From assembly GCA_037577475.1 (NCBI GenBank), contig CM075194.1, positions 22,430,492 to 22,494,491 of the forward strand: DNA of 64,000 nucleotides, given 5' to 3'. A program made the position numbers and the translations under genes. Each line of letters begins with the position of its first letter. Within the stretch, counting starts at the first letter, position 1. This DNA comes from Chaunax sp. Z400. Its lineage: Eukaryota; Chordata; Actinopteri; Lophiiformes; Chaunacidae. This document shows positions 1 to 14,100 of the stretch, one piece after another. A model generated the notes under the pieces. That model made no database searches, was not told the DNA's origin, and saw only the letters and a list, made by a program, of their open reading frames with translations.

Positions 1-1797
1 ACATATAACCCATATAACATTAGCTATGCTAGCTAATATGTCGACTCTCACTATAATGTGAGAGGGGAGTTGGCTTTATTAGCTTGATAGTTGGCTTAGC
101 TAAAACTTCTTTTTAAAATGCAATATGACACAATAAGATTTAGTACCTTTGCCACATCAATTTTTATTTTCAGCTGAAAATAAAAATTCAAAGTGGGAAA
201 TAGCTAAGTAGCAAGCTAATACTCCTAAGCTTGAGTTCAATATAATGTCTGGTACTTGCCTTGAAGCTGTGGAGATGGTGCCCGATGGACTCCTTTCCTG
301 TCGAAATTAGCAGCTACTGTTTTCAGAACAGTAAAAAACTCCTTTCTTGTCAAAATTAGCAGTCAGTTTTCAGAACAACAATTTATAATGTTCCCACGTT
401 CACGTTCATAATGTTGATCTTGTAATGCCCGTTTGTCCACTTTGTTATCTTCCTACCTGCGTTCAGACTGTCAGTGGCCCTTTTTCCCTCCCCTCAAATT
501 TTCCCCATGTTTCTGGTAATTTGATAAAAGTCCTAAATCTCTTCTTAAACGTTTGAAATGTCGTTGGTAGCTCCTGTCTTTAGCTCCATGTCCGCCTAAG
601 TTTCTATCCACCGCGCATTGTGTGGGCTTAAATTCAACAGAATTTTGGTTGTTTTACCATGAGAAGAATTACAGTTTATGAAAGAATATACTCATAATTT
701 TTTACTTCTTAGTTACCCAAACACATCCAGTATCTCAGTCCAACTTTGATATAACATAAATCTTATTTATCTGCTGAGTGGAAATCTGTGGCTATCAAAT
801 CTGTATTGTAACAGAAACCTCTTGCAACTCTATAATATAATTTTTTTGGCTTTTTGATAGCATGGGATTGTTTGTATTTCGCTCTCTTCCTCTTCATGCA
901 TGTGTGTGTGTGGGGGGGGTGTCACTCCTATTTGCATTCTAGTCCATATGTGATTATTTAAGTTGTTGTTTTATGATCATGTCATGTTGTAAAAATGTTA
1001 TGAACCACAATATTATTGCTATTGTTTAAGAATTCATTTGTATTGTTTATTATCAAAATTATTTGTTTAACGTATTAGTGTTAGATAACTGTATTATCCT
1101 TGCTTGTGTTGTACTTACACTCAAATGTACATCACTTTGGATAAAAACATGTGCTAAATGAAGTTAGATCAGTTAGATAATTAGATTTTGAAGCCTTTGG
1201 GATGTAAGCCACCTTATTTTATTGTTGGTTCATCTGGTTTTCTTCTGGAATAAATGCTTTTAGAACCTCAACCCTATAATGCACATCCATGATTTTTGGC
1301 CCTGTAATTATTTCCTCTATTATTTGTTTAAATTCTGCAAGAAGTTGTTATTTCAGTGTTTAAGAATCCATGGTCACACAGGTGTTACAAGCCCTTTAAG
1401 TGTCGTCGAAGGATCCTTATACAGCTTTATCCTAGATTTTTAACTCCTGAAGTCCCTAAGTGACATCTATTGAACTGCCCAGTTGCAGTCATCTGACAAT
1501 GTGTGAATTGGTGTATCGAAAATGGTGTCTAACTGGGCTTTATGGAAAATTCCTTGTGACGTATTTGTCACAATAAGAAATATGGTAATGAGCTGCTTGA
1601 TTAATTTAGCAAAATCAATTATTTTGAATTAATTGATTTTCTGATCAAAGCATATTCAAACAAATGTAACATAAAATCGCTAATAAAAAATATTATGAAA
1701 CAATTTTTGCATATCAGTATTGAAATTGTACCTCCGCTTTAGCTGAGACACTCCCTGGTATAAAAAGAAAAAAACAGCAACAAGATTTTAGTATGCT
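1..1797. other. AT-rich sequence without a recognisable gene
   Basis: I see only short, unsupported open frames, simple T-rich and GT-rich runs (for example near 900-920), and no exon with matching splice sites and recognisable protein. It is probably intergenic or deep intronic sequence. Confidence 0.5.
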
Positions 1798-2086
1798 AAG
1801 ATAGCAAACATTCATTCATTTTCTGTAACTGCTTATCCTGTGTGGCGCGGAGGGGCTGGAGCCTATCCTAGCTGACTTTGGTAGGGAGGCAGGGTTCATC
1901 CTGAACAAGTCGCCAGTTCATCACCAGTTCATCACAGTTCACCACTTAAAAAGACAAACAACCATTCTCACTCACATTCACGCCTGCGGTCAATTTAGAG
2001 TCATCAATTCACCTATATTACATATTATTATGTTTTTGGTGGTGGAAGGAAGCCGGAGAACCCGGAGAGAACCTCTTGTGGAGTAC
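1798..2086 (+). repeat. Dispersed fish repeat, likely LINE 3' region
   Basis: The stretch starts with an attcattcatt motif and contains the phrases ggggctggagcctatcc, gtcaatttagagtca and gaagccggagaacccggag. In my memory these belong to a very common interspersed repeat of teleost genomes, usually classed as the 3' part of a LINE. It is a degraded copy with small duplications (catcaccagttcatcac). The family name is from memory. Confidence 0.6.
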
Positions 2087-3777
2087 AACACATTCATGGG
2101 GGGATACAACTCCTTGATGCATATGTTGCATTGTACAAATACCACATCATGTCACGGAGGTGGCACCTCTGCCTGCTCTGGCAAACCATCATAGGCCTTG
2201 TTAAAGTCTACCGCTGTGGCTGTAAACTATTTGGTGTCGAGGGGCCACTGAAACAAAGAAGCTTCCAGGAAGAGGTTGCAATGAGCCTGATTGTACAGTA
2301 CTGTGTCCACAAAGGGGTCGCCTAACACCTAACGCCACATCTCCACCACCACCACCACCCAGGAGCGTTTGTGTTGGAGATCCAGATGTTCACACTGACC
2401 AGGTTAAATACTGACCTGTGAAATGTTACAAGCATGCAAATTTTGCAAAGTTAATGCAACCGCCACTCTCCATGAGAAATGTGATGTGCAGCTTTGCTTC
2501 ACGGAAGAAATAAATTGTTCCAGTTGTTATGATTAAGCCAAGGCTAAACCCCCCAAAAGGTTTAACAGGCATTAAACCAGACAACAAAGGTTCAAACAAG
2601 TTGCTGATTTTAAGTTTATTATCACATAAGTCTGTTGCTCAGTTTTCTACAACTACACTAATCTCTTGAGACCCTCCAGAACATTTTTATTGTAAAACCT
2701 AACCACTTAAGTTTAATTTTTATATCTTTTTTTAAATGAAAATAAAAAATGTAAATTTGTGTTTTGAAGTTAAAAACACTGTCAAGCGGATTTATTTTCA
2801 AATAAGTAAAAAAATTACAATAACAGTCTGATGTGACAAATATGTAGCATTACAGATCTCTGACACTAAGGAGCAGCATTGTGTTTCATGTGGTCCATTT
2901 GGTCTATTTTTCATATTTTATATTCCCCATAATTTACTTGATGTTTGTTTGTAATTATGTGTCCTCATGTCGATATGCAAATTTGATCATTCACACCAAG
3001 TAATATACATTTTTAGTACATATTTTTTTAGTCGTTAGTTTTTGCTATTTGCTATAATCCCACAAATGAGTGTTTGTTTGTTTATATTAAATCCTGGAAT
3101 TTTAACTTCTACTCTGTAGTATGTCGGATATCACATATACATCACTCAACATGATGTTTTCAGCTCAGATGAGAGAATACAGTCAAGCACAGGTGTACCG
3201 ATCATCTCTATAAGACAACCCTCTTCTCACCATGATCGCTTTTTCGCAGTCCTGTTTTGTTTGCCATTAACATACATATTAAATAAATTTTTCTGTCTCA
3301 AGCGAGCGGGTCCAGCACATATGGAGATCTACATGCTACCAATTACTGTCGATAGCGACCGCGCCACAGAGGTCAGTTTTATAGTTCACCGTTAAACACT
3401 TAACATTGTATAGCAAGTGGTAGAAGGGGGGACTTTTCCAGTCAAGGTTCAGTTATTCCTGATTCCTGATATGATGGCAAGCAAACCAAAGTAGGTGAAA
3501 GTGGAGAAGGTGAAGTTGACAGCTGGGTGAGATCATATGATAATGTAAACAAGAAACATGCTGCACATACCTATTATAGGCACACGATAATGTTCATCTG
3601 TGATAGATAGATAGATTATATATATTATTCTACTCTTTGTTTTATGTTTTTTTGTCTTGCATACCTTAGTAAAATACTCAGTAGTATACCTATTGCATTA
3701 ATCTCTGTATTAATTGTTTTAGCAAGGGATCTTTTTTTTATGATGATAATTGATGATTTTATTGTCTTTGGTTTCAG
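2087..3777. other. No gene recognised
   Basis: AT-rich sequence with a small CAC repeat near 2341-2359. No open frame has family resemblance or splice support. It could be an upstream intron of the gene remnant that follows. Confidence 0.4.
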
Positions 3778-6220
3778 ATCAAAGAAGAGTTCAGAAGTAT
3801 AGCAACAATTCATCTGGAGTGAACAGTTTTATCAAAACTGGACACCTACACTACCAAACTCCTGGAGGTGTTTGGGATAAAGGGTGGCGTTGCAGGCACA
3901 AAAATAAGACCTATGCTGGAATCAAAACAAAATACATATAATTACACTCATCTTATTTTGGGCTCATATACACTGAGAATAGATAAGTGTTGAGACAAAG
4001 TTCATTACAGTAAATGTGAGGCATTCTTACAACTTACTGAAAATATCAGCCCTGCTTAAAAGAAATGTATTCCAAAACAAAAAAAGAAAATTCAGTCATC
4101 TGTATATCCAAATTCCAATTAAAACATGGCAGGACAGCTGTTTCCTCTGACCCTCAATTCCTCTGTTTAATATCCTATAATTTTGATTTAGACAAGCGGT
4201 TTCACAGTCAGACTCAACTAAATTCAGAGTTTTTCTAATTCTTCTGCATAGGTCAGGTCAGTGTGACCAAACCCCCAAAGACAGAGCATCTCTGACAGTG
4301 GGTTTCAAAAGAAGTTGCACTTTTCTCCACTTGCCCTTTTAGAAGACTGGTGCAGGCTTCCATTACAAATGGCTAACATTCTATTCATGATTGCATTCTC
4401 TGCTAAAAATTGTTCTCTGTAATAGATTCCTTTCTGTCTTTTTAACAGCAACATGTTGAAGGCAGAAGAGATATCATCACCTGCTGCCTGATGGAGTTTC
4501 TTGAAGAATCTGGAGATGAACTCATCAAAGTCTACCAGGTAAATTATTCAAATTTGGGTTTTACTTATGAGTATTTTGACTATAATAAACGTTTCTGTTT
4601 GCAAACCTAATAATCAAAATCTGATCTTCGTATATCAATATATTTACACTTACAGGTAAATACATTTTTAATTGGAAAATATTTTTAACTCAGTTTAACA
4701 ACTATTAGGACATACATTTTAATTACCATTGAAGACACTTAAATGCCAACTTTTGATGGGTACATTGTTTGAAATGTGTAAAAGACAAACATTTACCTTA
4801 TTCAGTTTTCTCAGTTATATCTTCATTTGTTTCTCAGTCATTTTTTTCAGTTTCAAGATGTTTATTTTCACACTGTACAATCGTGTGAAAAACTTATGCC
4901 GGGAAGCTCCATAAGAAAGAACAGTAGTTAAGTAAAAGACACAACAACAATAAAAATGGGATGAATATACAGTAGTAGAAAAAATAAAATGTATATTCCA
5001 AAATAATATACAATAATGTGATAAATATACTTGGTACATAAGATAAACATAGAGATGGATGGCACAAGAGTAGCATTATGCAAGACAGTGTGTGACAAGA
5101 TGGGTTGTTTTGTTCTGTAGTCTTATGGCTTGGGGAAAAGAAACTCTTCTTTAGTCTGCTGGTGAGGGTCCTGGGAGTCCGGTATCTCCTACCAGTGGAC
5201 AGGAGGGAGAACAGGTTGTTGCGTGGGTGTGACGTGTCCTTTATGACCCTTAGGGACTTCCTAAGGCACTGCTGGGTGTACAGCCCTGCAGGCCGTGCAG
5301 CTCACACCGGGTGATGTGCTGTGCAGAGTGAATCAGTCTCCCCAGAGCCTTGTGGTCTATGTTGATGCAGTTGCTGAACCAGGTGGTGAAGCAGCCTGTC
5401 AGAAGACTCTCAGTGGTGTCCTGGTAGAAGTCCCTGAGGATTTGATCCCAGTCCAAAGGTCCTTAGGCGCCTGAGACCTACAAACTCTGCTGGGCCTTCC
5501 TGACTACAGTGGTGGTGTGGATGGCCCATGTCAGGTCCTTATGGATAATGACACCCAGGTACTTAAAGGTGTACAACCTCCACCACTGTGCTATTGATGG
5601 TGACAGGTGGTTGATTGAACCGTGGTGTCTAAGTCAAGGCAAAACAAAATTCAGCAAAAGGTTTTATTTTTGAGAAAAAGCAATGGTTACCTCAGTGACT
5701 AGACTGTACACTTGAAGCATAAATTAGGTTTAACTCAAACAAATAAATGCATTCACTACATAATAGCTGATCATGAGCCTTAATCTATGTAAAAGTAAAT
5801 TAATTTAAACCTTCAGTAGTAGTTACCTTAAGACTTTCCCAGCATTTAACCAATATCTTGCTCTGAGCATCATATATCTGTTGCATTATTGTATGTTAAG
5901 ACTGTCTTAAATGGTTTCTTGAATACTGTGAATCACCTCTTGCATATTAAGGAATTTTCAAGAAATTATGTGTTGTATATTTACTTCTGAGCACTAATTT
6001 ATGTTTTTCACAGGCTGTCAACAAAGAAGCCATCAAACAGGACTATGCTGATCATGTCTTAAAGGTCTTCGTCATCCATAGAAATGCTGCACAGGAAGGC
6101 TTCACTCCTGCCCATGTGTCGAGCATCATTGGGGGAAAAAAGGTTCTTGATGACATGGCAAAAGCTTGCCTTCTGCTCATAGGCTATATCTTATTAAAAA
6201 TATTTAACAATTATCAGTAG
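3778..6220 (+). pseudogene. Remnant of a spliced fish gene, SAMD3-like C-terminal region
   Basis: Three exon-like blocks lie in order on the plus strand. Block 1 (3778 to about 3942) follows a TTTCAG acceptor and encodes IKEEFRSIATIHLE, a TGA stop, then TVLSKLDTYTTKLLEVFG. I found no clear donor after it. Block 2 (4449-4538, 30 codons) has a good acceptor and a CAG/GTAAAT donor. Block 3 (6014-6220) follows TTTTTCACAG and ends in TAG after 68 codons. The conserved spacing of KLDTYT, RRDIITCCLMEFL and LDDMAKACLLLIG recalls the C-terminal part of a multicopy teleost family often named sterile alpha motif domain-containing 3-like. That assignment is from memory and tentative. The premature stop in block 1, the missing N-terminal exons and a LINE in the last intron suggest a dead or partial copy. 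Confidence 0.45.
4900..5625 (-). mobile_element. Degraded LINE 3' end (L2/CR1-like)
   Basis: Read on the minus strand, 5250-5456 encodes a decayed piece of a reverse-transcriptase C-terminal domain (FYQDTTESLLTGCFTTWFSN, then a KALGRL...AQHIT motif), a signature of fish L2/CR1-type LINEs. The flanks match the usual order: a DNA segment encoding YKYLGVH-type sequence near 5550 and a 3' untranslated tail towards 4900. Stops and frameshifts show that it is dead. It sits in an intron of the gene remnant 3778-6220. Confidence 0.65.
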
Positions 6221-8303
6221 AAGTTATAGTTAATTGTTAACCAAAAAGAATTGTTGTATTTAAAGATGATGGTTCACTCAGACTAAGAGTTTAAATGAAC
6301 TTTGTTGTTAAAATTTATTTTGTTTCGACATGTTTTGTTTGGAAATGCCAAACAGAATGTTTCAACTATGGTATGGAATACCTATTGCACCAGTGTTGAC
6401 AAACAATGAAGGTGCTGTTGTTTATTAAAAGTATCTGTTATTTCATGTTTTATAGAAGCCTTTTGTTAAGACAATTTTATTGAATAAAAACCAGCCCATG
6501 TTGAAAATAAAACAAATCCAAATTCTATTCATGATTTTGAGTTGTGGTAGATGGATGATGTAAATATTAGATATAAAATTTTTATAAAAAGGTGAAAAAA
6601 GCTAATTAGATGAACTGGAAATGGCAAGTATTTTTATAGGGAGTTTGTAATTCTAAAGAAAGGTAGTTTGAATAATTTACTTTGAAAGGGTGAGTATGTT
6701 TTGGGCCTAAGGAAGAAAATTGCTTGTAAAACTTCAGTGTTTTTGATACAAACAATTGTTACTCTTAAGTAAATGTTAAGAATTTCTGTGTGGAAATTGT
6801 TACCAAGCTTTTTTTTAAGTAAACGTTACTCCTTTCAGTGTACATCTTATTTTCGTCATATTCTTATAAAGACAAAAAATTGAACAAACTGCTAAATTGA
6901 ACAAATTGAATTCCATGGAAGTTTATCAAACTCACACAGAACAATAATGAATAAGATTCATGGCTTTTTAGGACGGTTCTTCCAAGTCTTGGGAATCGAG
7001 AGAAAGAAATGAAAATTATAACCAACACTGATCGAAAGATATTCACATTTTACAAAGGAAGTCTTATGCAATTTTTTCTGTTATAATGCTACTCTAATAT
7101 ACATCAATAAATCAGAATGGGCAGCAGGCTCCAGCCTTGTGTCTGACGGTGAAAAGCTGGTAGCATCACGGGTTGCACTGTGCCTCTGGTCGATAAGTGA
7201 AATGGCACAATGACGTCACTACCCATGACGCCTTTCATGGCGGAGACGAGAAATCCTCACAGAAAACATTCATTATTGTGTTAATCATTATGTATAAATC
7301 ATCTATTTCGTAAAAGTCTCGGAAAAACTGACAGTTCAAAGTTCCATTATGAAAATTATGCATACATGGGTGCGCAGGCAATTCTGCTGTATCGTCGTCT
7401 TGTCACATGATCAAACTATACATGCAGTATTACCAAGCAATCATTGCATGAAATGTGTATAATTATGACAAATATTCAAAAATAATAAGCAATTATCCAT
7501 TAAATTGAACAGTTTTGGTTTCTTGATCATGTTTTATACTTTATAGATGGCTACAGATTGCTTTATATAAAATAAAGAAAACCATGACTTTGAATGCTGT
7601 AACATAAATAGTATGGCAAGAACAATCAACCTTGAATATGATTGGAGGCATTTTAGAATTGATGTTGGACTTTATGTGTAAACACTACAATGCTATTCTT
7701 ATTCAATAGCTAATGATGTTAGGAAAGGAAAAGTGTGTATAAGGACATTAAATAATTGTATTTTAAATCTATAAACTTGTATTTCCTCATGCAATTTAAC
7801 CCCCATAAAAGTTGTGAATGTCTGTTGTGAGAACTTCCATAGTTTCACAAAATATCTATCAATTACCAAAAAATCTTGGTAAAATAAAGTGACACTAATT
7901 TTATCTAATTTTAGGAAGGTATTTACAGAATTAAACTTGAATTTAACAGTTTCATTCTTTAATTATAAAAGAACTATTTGTGAAATTATGTTGAATTTGT
8001 CAATGTATTTTAACAGTCTTATGTGAAAAAAATTAAAATTTGACATTTCTGTTTTGACCTCATTAAAGTTGTTAATATCTGTCAATTAACAATCAATCTA
8101 TATAGAATTACAGAATATGCACTTCATTTACAATTACCTTTCTGTAATTTTACCACTTTTAACCAATTATTTACTATGTTAATCTAAATTTTGAAAGTTA
8201 CAGAACTATAATAAAAGTCACTATCTGTGAAATTAGAGTAATTATGTCTGTTTTCAATTAAATAAACTATTTTAACAGTTAAACAATGTTTATAGACAGT
8301 ATA
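6221..8303. other. AT-rich region with a diverged repeat unit
   Basis: No gene is visible. From about 7800 the sequence (gagaacttccatagtttcac at 7830) is repeated in diverged form about 510 bp later (8340), together with a shared block about an aggtatttacag core (7916 and 8453). This indicates an old tandem duplication of a repeat-derived segment. Part of 7100-7250 is less AT-rich, but I could not identify it. Confidence 0.5.
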
Positions 8304-8761
8304 CACTGAGAAAAACACATTTATTCAACATTTTTGTTGTGAGAACTTCCATAGTTTCACAAAATATCTCAATTAACAAAATATTTTTGTAGAATTATGG
8401 AACCATTTCTTCTTTTCCTGTTAAAAGTCACTAATTTTATCCAATTTTAGAAAGGTATTTACAGTATTAAACTTTAATTCAACAGTTTCATTCTTTAATT
8501 AAAAAAGAAATAATCGTGAAATTATGTTGAATTTGTAAATGTATTTTAACAATCTTTTTATGTGAAAACCTAAAAATTTCTTTAACAAAACAGAAAATTT
8601 ATGATTTTTCACAGTTACAGGTTTTTCATGTTATTTTACATTAGCCATGTAAATTCACAGTATATTTTAGTAATTTTATTGATATTTTTAAAATACAGGG
8701 AAATTCTGTAAAAATAAACGGAAAAATTAATGTAAAATCACAGTTGTTTTTTTTTACAGTG
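8304..8761. mobile_element. MITE-like element with CACTG ends
   Basis: The segment is bounded by CACTG at 8304 and CAGTG ending at 8761. Inside the right end lie the motifs ttttacagtg, aaaatcacag and aataaacggaaaaattaatg, which in my memory recur in many fish non-autonomous DNA transposons. It encodes nothing. A clear target-site duplication is not visible, so the exact borders are uncertain. Confidence 0.45.
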
Positions 8762-10904
8762 TGGGCTGTGGAGGAGTAGTGTGGAGTTCAGTGTGCCGAT
8801 CTGTGTACAGTCTGATTTAGGAGGAGACGCCCCACCACCTGGACGTCGAACCACACTCCCAAGCAAGGTTAGCTGGAGGAAGAGAGAAACGGAGGAAAGA
8901 TTAGTCACAGAAAATACCAAGCCTTTGTCCAGAGGATGAAAAGATCTGTCCTCATAGGATTTACGAGCTAAAGCACCAATTAAAGCTTCTGTGGTTTAGA
9001 TCTGCTACAGGCCAAAATCACAGATACATCAGGCTCCAGTGTTAAGAGACTGCTTAACATAGGAGATATTTCCACTGGCAACAAATGAATGATCAGACAT
9101 TTGCCTCATGTTCAGCCAATAATTATCATCTATTTTAACCCACAAGACAATAATATATCTGCTTTCATTTGGAACACCCAGTGGTAAGGTGATGCACGTT
9201 AACAGCTGTGTTGTTTCCCCACACATTAAAGGAACCCTTAGCAAACACATGCACAAGGTGGAGACAGCACACCACCAGCACCACAACCACCATAGCACAC
9301 TGTCAACCAGGACTGTGTCTGAATGTTCAGTGCAAAAAGACACGTTGTGGTTGTAAACAAACGTACACACACATGTAGGAATTTATGCTTTTACAGGGAA
9401 ACGTCTGAGCAAAGGTAGACCAAGGTGGGAGAAGTCATCAATTGAACCAGTGTCTACTGTGGGATTCTTCTCGCCTCATTTTGAAGCCATTTGACCTGCG
9501 AGGAGGGCTGAGGTCAGAGGATAAAAGGGTCACAATGAGAGACAAATGTTTAAGGACGTTTAACAGGATGATGTGACCAGAGAAAAACGACTTTACCCCC
9601 AACAGCTTTAGAAACACTAAAGTTTAGTCGTAGCCTGTTGAGGTCAGCTTTCGTATGTACAACACAGTAAATTTGGACTGTAGATGTATCAACTGATGCC
9701 TCGTGGAAACAGTGTTCCACTGCCGATGAAATCACAGCACACACAGCGCACACTGTTACCACATGCAGTCATCAGAAATGAATAGAGGAGCAATCATCGT
9801 CGAGATCATCCAATGCCCAGTGCCAGTCCTGAAGACCGAAGTCCTCCAATCTGAAACGGGAGATTAGTTTTGATGGCCAGGTAACACTTCCTCATACGAT
9901 CTAGTGCCCATCCATTCATCCAAGTGTCGAACTGGTTACTGTTGTGAAGAGCTGTTATAGGAGGGGAGATTGTGAGATACACAACCAGACGTGACGGGAA
10001 AAGGAGAACAGGTACTCATCCTCTGCAGGCTAATCATGTAAACTAATCACACCAACGGTCTCACACTTTAAAAACACTTCTCACAAACGCTGCATTGAAT
10101 TCTGGATGGTACAACAGTCTACCAGGATTTTCACACTGCTAGCTTTCCCACAGTAGAGAAATGTTAACTTTGTTTTTGTTGGTTTTAGTAACTGGGTTCG
10201 AGTGAGACCAGAGTTATTGGACTGAACTAGCCAGAAATTAAACAGTGGTTGTTTTTAAACACATTTAAATTAAGACAATTCTCAGGTCTAAATATTCAGA
10301 ACACTCAAACTTGTTAATGTTTGCTTTAGCTGTAGATGTAACAGTTTTCCCCATGGAGCCCCTGACGGGTCATGGTGGGATTTTTTTTCTCTCTGCACTA
10401 CTTTTGTGTTTCCAACCATAAAATCTGTGTGACCTCCCTCACTGTTTTTGGCTGGGTCAGAAACAGCTGAGGATACACCACTTGTGCTGTGGTCACTACC
10501 ACAGGAGGTCAACTAAATAATACTGTATCATAATACAGCTCAGCCTTTCACTGTGGGTCACAGGGAGCGCAAACTTTACTGCGAGGGAAAACAAAAGAAC
10601 CGTTATCTTTGGAGCTCTGAATGCAAATAGTAACACAAGAGTAATTCAGTCCTGCAGTACAATAATGATAGTAAATATTTACACATCTGGCTGTTTACTC
10701 CTTCCATTAACACTAAAATGTGTCTCCAGTGACCACTTGAGAACATATGTCACCATCCTGCTATATATGCACAAAAAAAGCCTGCATTAGCCAACACACT
10801 GACACTAAAGGACAAAATGTGTTTTACCTAAAGATAGCCATAAATTCATGTATGAAATTTCAAAATGTACCAGAAATAATTAATTGATGCTTTTTTTACT
10901 TTAA
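8762..10904. other. No gene recognised; downstream flank of rock1
   Basis: This 2.1 kb has a more balanced base composition than the sequence before it. It lies 3' of the minus-strand rock1 exons, so it may hold an extended 3' UTR or intergenic sequence. The open frames at 9029-9370, 9550-9762 and 10288-10512 lack splice context and resemble no family I know. Confidence 0.4.
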
Positions 10905-11107
10905 ATAGAACATCAGCTGAGACGATTTATTCAAACAGCTGCTAAATGTTGGCAGTAGAGAGGCCAGTAAATGATGCCACAACACTTATTACTAAGGAAC
11001 AAACACATTAAGGTACTGCATTTAATGGAAAATGTCCAACAAGGAACAAATGATTTTAGATTGTCTACAATGACAAACTGCTCAGACACGATGTCTCATC
11101 TGCTTTG
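10905..11107 (-). other. rock1: Likely 3' UTR of the rock1 transcript
   Basis: The rock1 stop codon TAG occupies 11110-11108. The first canonical polyadenylation signal on the minus strand, AATAAA, lies at 10931-10926, giving a 3' UTR of about 200 bases. Other polyadenylation sites further down cannot be excluded. Confidence 0.5.
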
Positions 11108-14100
11108 CTACCTGCTCTTGCTGGTTGGGAGCTGTCGACTGGGCCTCCTCATGGACTGGCTGGGCTGGACCTTCATGGAGGCGCTTGGCGAGGAGCGTGC
11201 AAAGTGCTCTGGCGGTGGCGGCTTCTTGGGAATCTTCTTGACCAGTCGGCTCACCCACTTCTGCTGCTCCTCCTGGGATATGGCCAGCAGCAGGAGGTTT
11301 TTGGCCGTAGACACGTCATAGTTCACTGGGAGGGGGAGAAACCATTTTCTTCATAAGCAACACTGGTATGACTGAAAATTCATTCTTTTTCACAACCAAT
11401 AAACCTGTTAGTTCACAGATCGGTCCCTATGTGAATGGAGCATCCCACCTTTGCACGGAGCAATTATCTCCTCCTTCTTGTCCATGTGGTCCTTGTGGCA
11501 CTTGATGTGGCAGCGCCGGCACTCCAGAGCAGGCGGTGGCTTGAACATGTTCCACAGCGGCTTGGTGCACGCCTCGCAGTTAGTAGGGGAGTGGTAGAGC
11601 GTGGGGATGAACTCATGGCCCTTGTGGCAGATGTAGCTGGACTTATCTCCAATGGCCAGTGGCTCCATGGGGAACTCCGGCTCCTTTTTGCTCTCGCCCT
11701 CATTGGCATAAAGAATCTGGAGAATTGATATAGGATTTTATTGTCTAGATTTGTGCTTTTGACTCTCAAATAAACAGACATGATCAGCCAGAAGTCACAA
11801 TTCCAATAATAAATCATTTAAGTGGTGCTGAGACAGACCTGGAATATCCTTGGTATCTCTTTGGCATCAGCACGGTAGACATCTGTTTGAGTGACAGGCC
11901 TCACGTGGAAGAGTTTGCTGTGTGGAGACAACAGGTTGATGTCCCCTTATCACAAGAAAATGCTCCCACAGGACAGAATGAGCTCATAAACTAACTAAAA
12001 CTGACATCTGTCCTCTCAGCAGAGGTGGACACGCTGTTATACTCACTCTATATCAAGCACCATGTAGGGAATGGACTGCTCTTTGTCTTGCTCGTTGTTG
12101 TAGAAGAGAATCTTCTTGCTGCTCACTACGACATACTGGAGCAACAGATGAGACATGGGAAAATATGGTAATCAAGGCAAGACTTTTATACCTCATCAAA
12201 ACAGCTTCTTTCTCTATACCTTTTTCTCCCATCCAAACTTCTTGGTGTTGTTTCTGACAGGGAGAGAGAGCCAGCCCTCCAGCCTCGTTTCTGGAAGAGA
12301 CATAGCGATAATCTGTGATTAAATCAAATGCATGGAAGCTACTTTCACTGTAGTTTTAGATGAAAAGACGGCATTGATACACATCTATCAGCTGTGCATA
12401 TCTACAAACTGTCTAACTTTATACAAAGGATCTAATCCAATTCTGTTTGTAACCATATTTATTGAATGAAAGAGCATTTTATGCAGTTTTACATGTGAAC
12501 CCCCCCCAATATGACTAAGTGTAGTGCATGACATCAGCAGTATAGCTGCAGCGATTCGTCCATATAATAATAAGTAGAAATCACCAACTGCTTTCCATTA
12601 ATGGTTTCAGTCATTTTTCAAGCAGAAATGTCAAACATGGATTTTTGATTGTAAGTGAAGAGTGTTTCAGTTTTTAAATGATGGTTGGAAGAAAACAATT
12701 TGTTACTTTGTGTTCTGGGAAATTGTGATGATCATTTCCTGCCTTTTACAGGCTAAATGATTTATCAATAAATTGTGAAAATAAATAAATAAAATAAAAT
12801 AAAATAAAATATGATAATAATGAGTTGCAGCCCAAACTAGGAACAGTGAAAAACTAAATCAATTAAATGAATATTTTTCTGCTGCCAGTATAAAAATATA
12901 AAAGTATAAAAATGTTTCACTCTTCCCTTTCTTTCCTTCACAACTCAAATCCTCATGGATCATCCTCACATAAAATCAACTTATTTAACACATACTTTAT
13001 AATGTTAAGCAACTTACACTATTTTACGATGCCAGACAATATTTTGATGTATAAAAGTACGACGACGATGAGCATAAAGTTCATCTACATCTATGGGGAG
13101 GGTCGACACGTGGTTGAACTCTCACCCGTGTACGCATCATCAGTGTCAAACTCTGGCCCACTGTTGACGCTGGCAGAGTCTAGTGATTGAACGCTGAGCG
13201 ACTGCAGCAGGTTCCTCAGCTGCTCGATGTCGCTGTCCTTACTGTCCAGGGCCATTTGTAGCTCTATACGCATCTGGCTCTCGTCTGACAGTTGCTGCAA
13301 ATAAAAAACCATCAAAGAAAACCCTCCAGTCAAAGATACTGAAGCAGGAGAGGAGTTATTAAACCTGTTACTCAGGGGGAACTGGTCCGCCATGTTTGTA
13401 CAGCTGCCTATAATGACATCATTGATGAGGAATGATTATACATAACATGAAATAAAAGCGTGAGCATTCTACTAACCGCCTGCATTTCGTTGATCTCTCT
13501 CTGGTATTTGATGATGGAGCTGTTCAGTTTTTCTTTTTCCGACTCCAGCTCCAACTGCAACTTCCTGTTCTCCTTCTCTTTCCGCCGCATGTCAGTGTCG
13601 TTACCACGGCGACTGCCTCCGCCACGGACCTCTGTCCTGTTCATGATCTCTGCTAGCTTATTGACGGCCTGTATAAGGACACATGTGCCACAGGTTAAAT
13701 CTTTAGCTTGTTTTCACATTTGTCTAGTTGATGTACCCTCCTATAGAAAGGACCCAGATTCCAGACGGTCTTCTCTAAAATGTAGCTCTTAATTTAAAAA
13801 CAAAACTGATGTTTAGAAATAGACCTGAGTTTTCAGCGTCCTCTCTGACTGCAGCTGCTTCTCAAATGCCTGCTTCATCTGGCTGATCTGTTGCTCCCAA
13901 TCCTTTGACTTCTCTGATTCTGAAAAGAAAAGGACACACAAAAATCATAAAGTCAAACGGGAAAATATTTTGCTAGAGATAAAATTTTAAGTTAAATCTT
14001 AAACATTTACCCTCGACAGCCTCCTTCAGTTTGTTGTTCAGCTCCTCCTTCTCGTTGGCTAGGTTGGCAACATCACTGGTCAGGGTCCTATTGGCTTCTT

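Noticed and set aside
2131..2325. 64-codon plus-strand frame
   Set aside because: No homology or splice support; both strands contain similar chance frames.
9029..9370. 113-codon minus-strand frame
   Set aside because: No ATG context, no splice sites, and a low-quality composition rich in W, C and V.
11105..11817. Alternative frames over the rock1 C1 and PH exons, on both strands
   Set aside because: The minus-strand frame with splice sites and clear ROCK homology explains the region.
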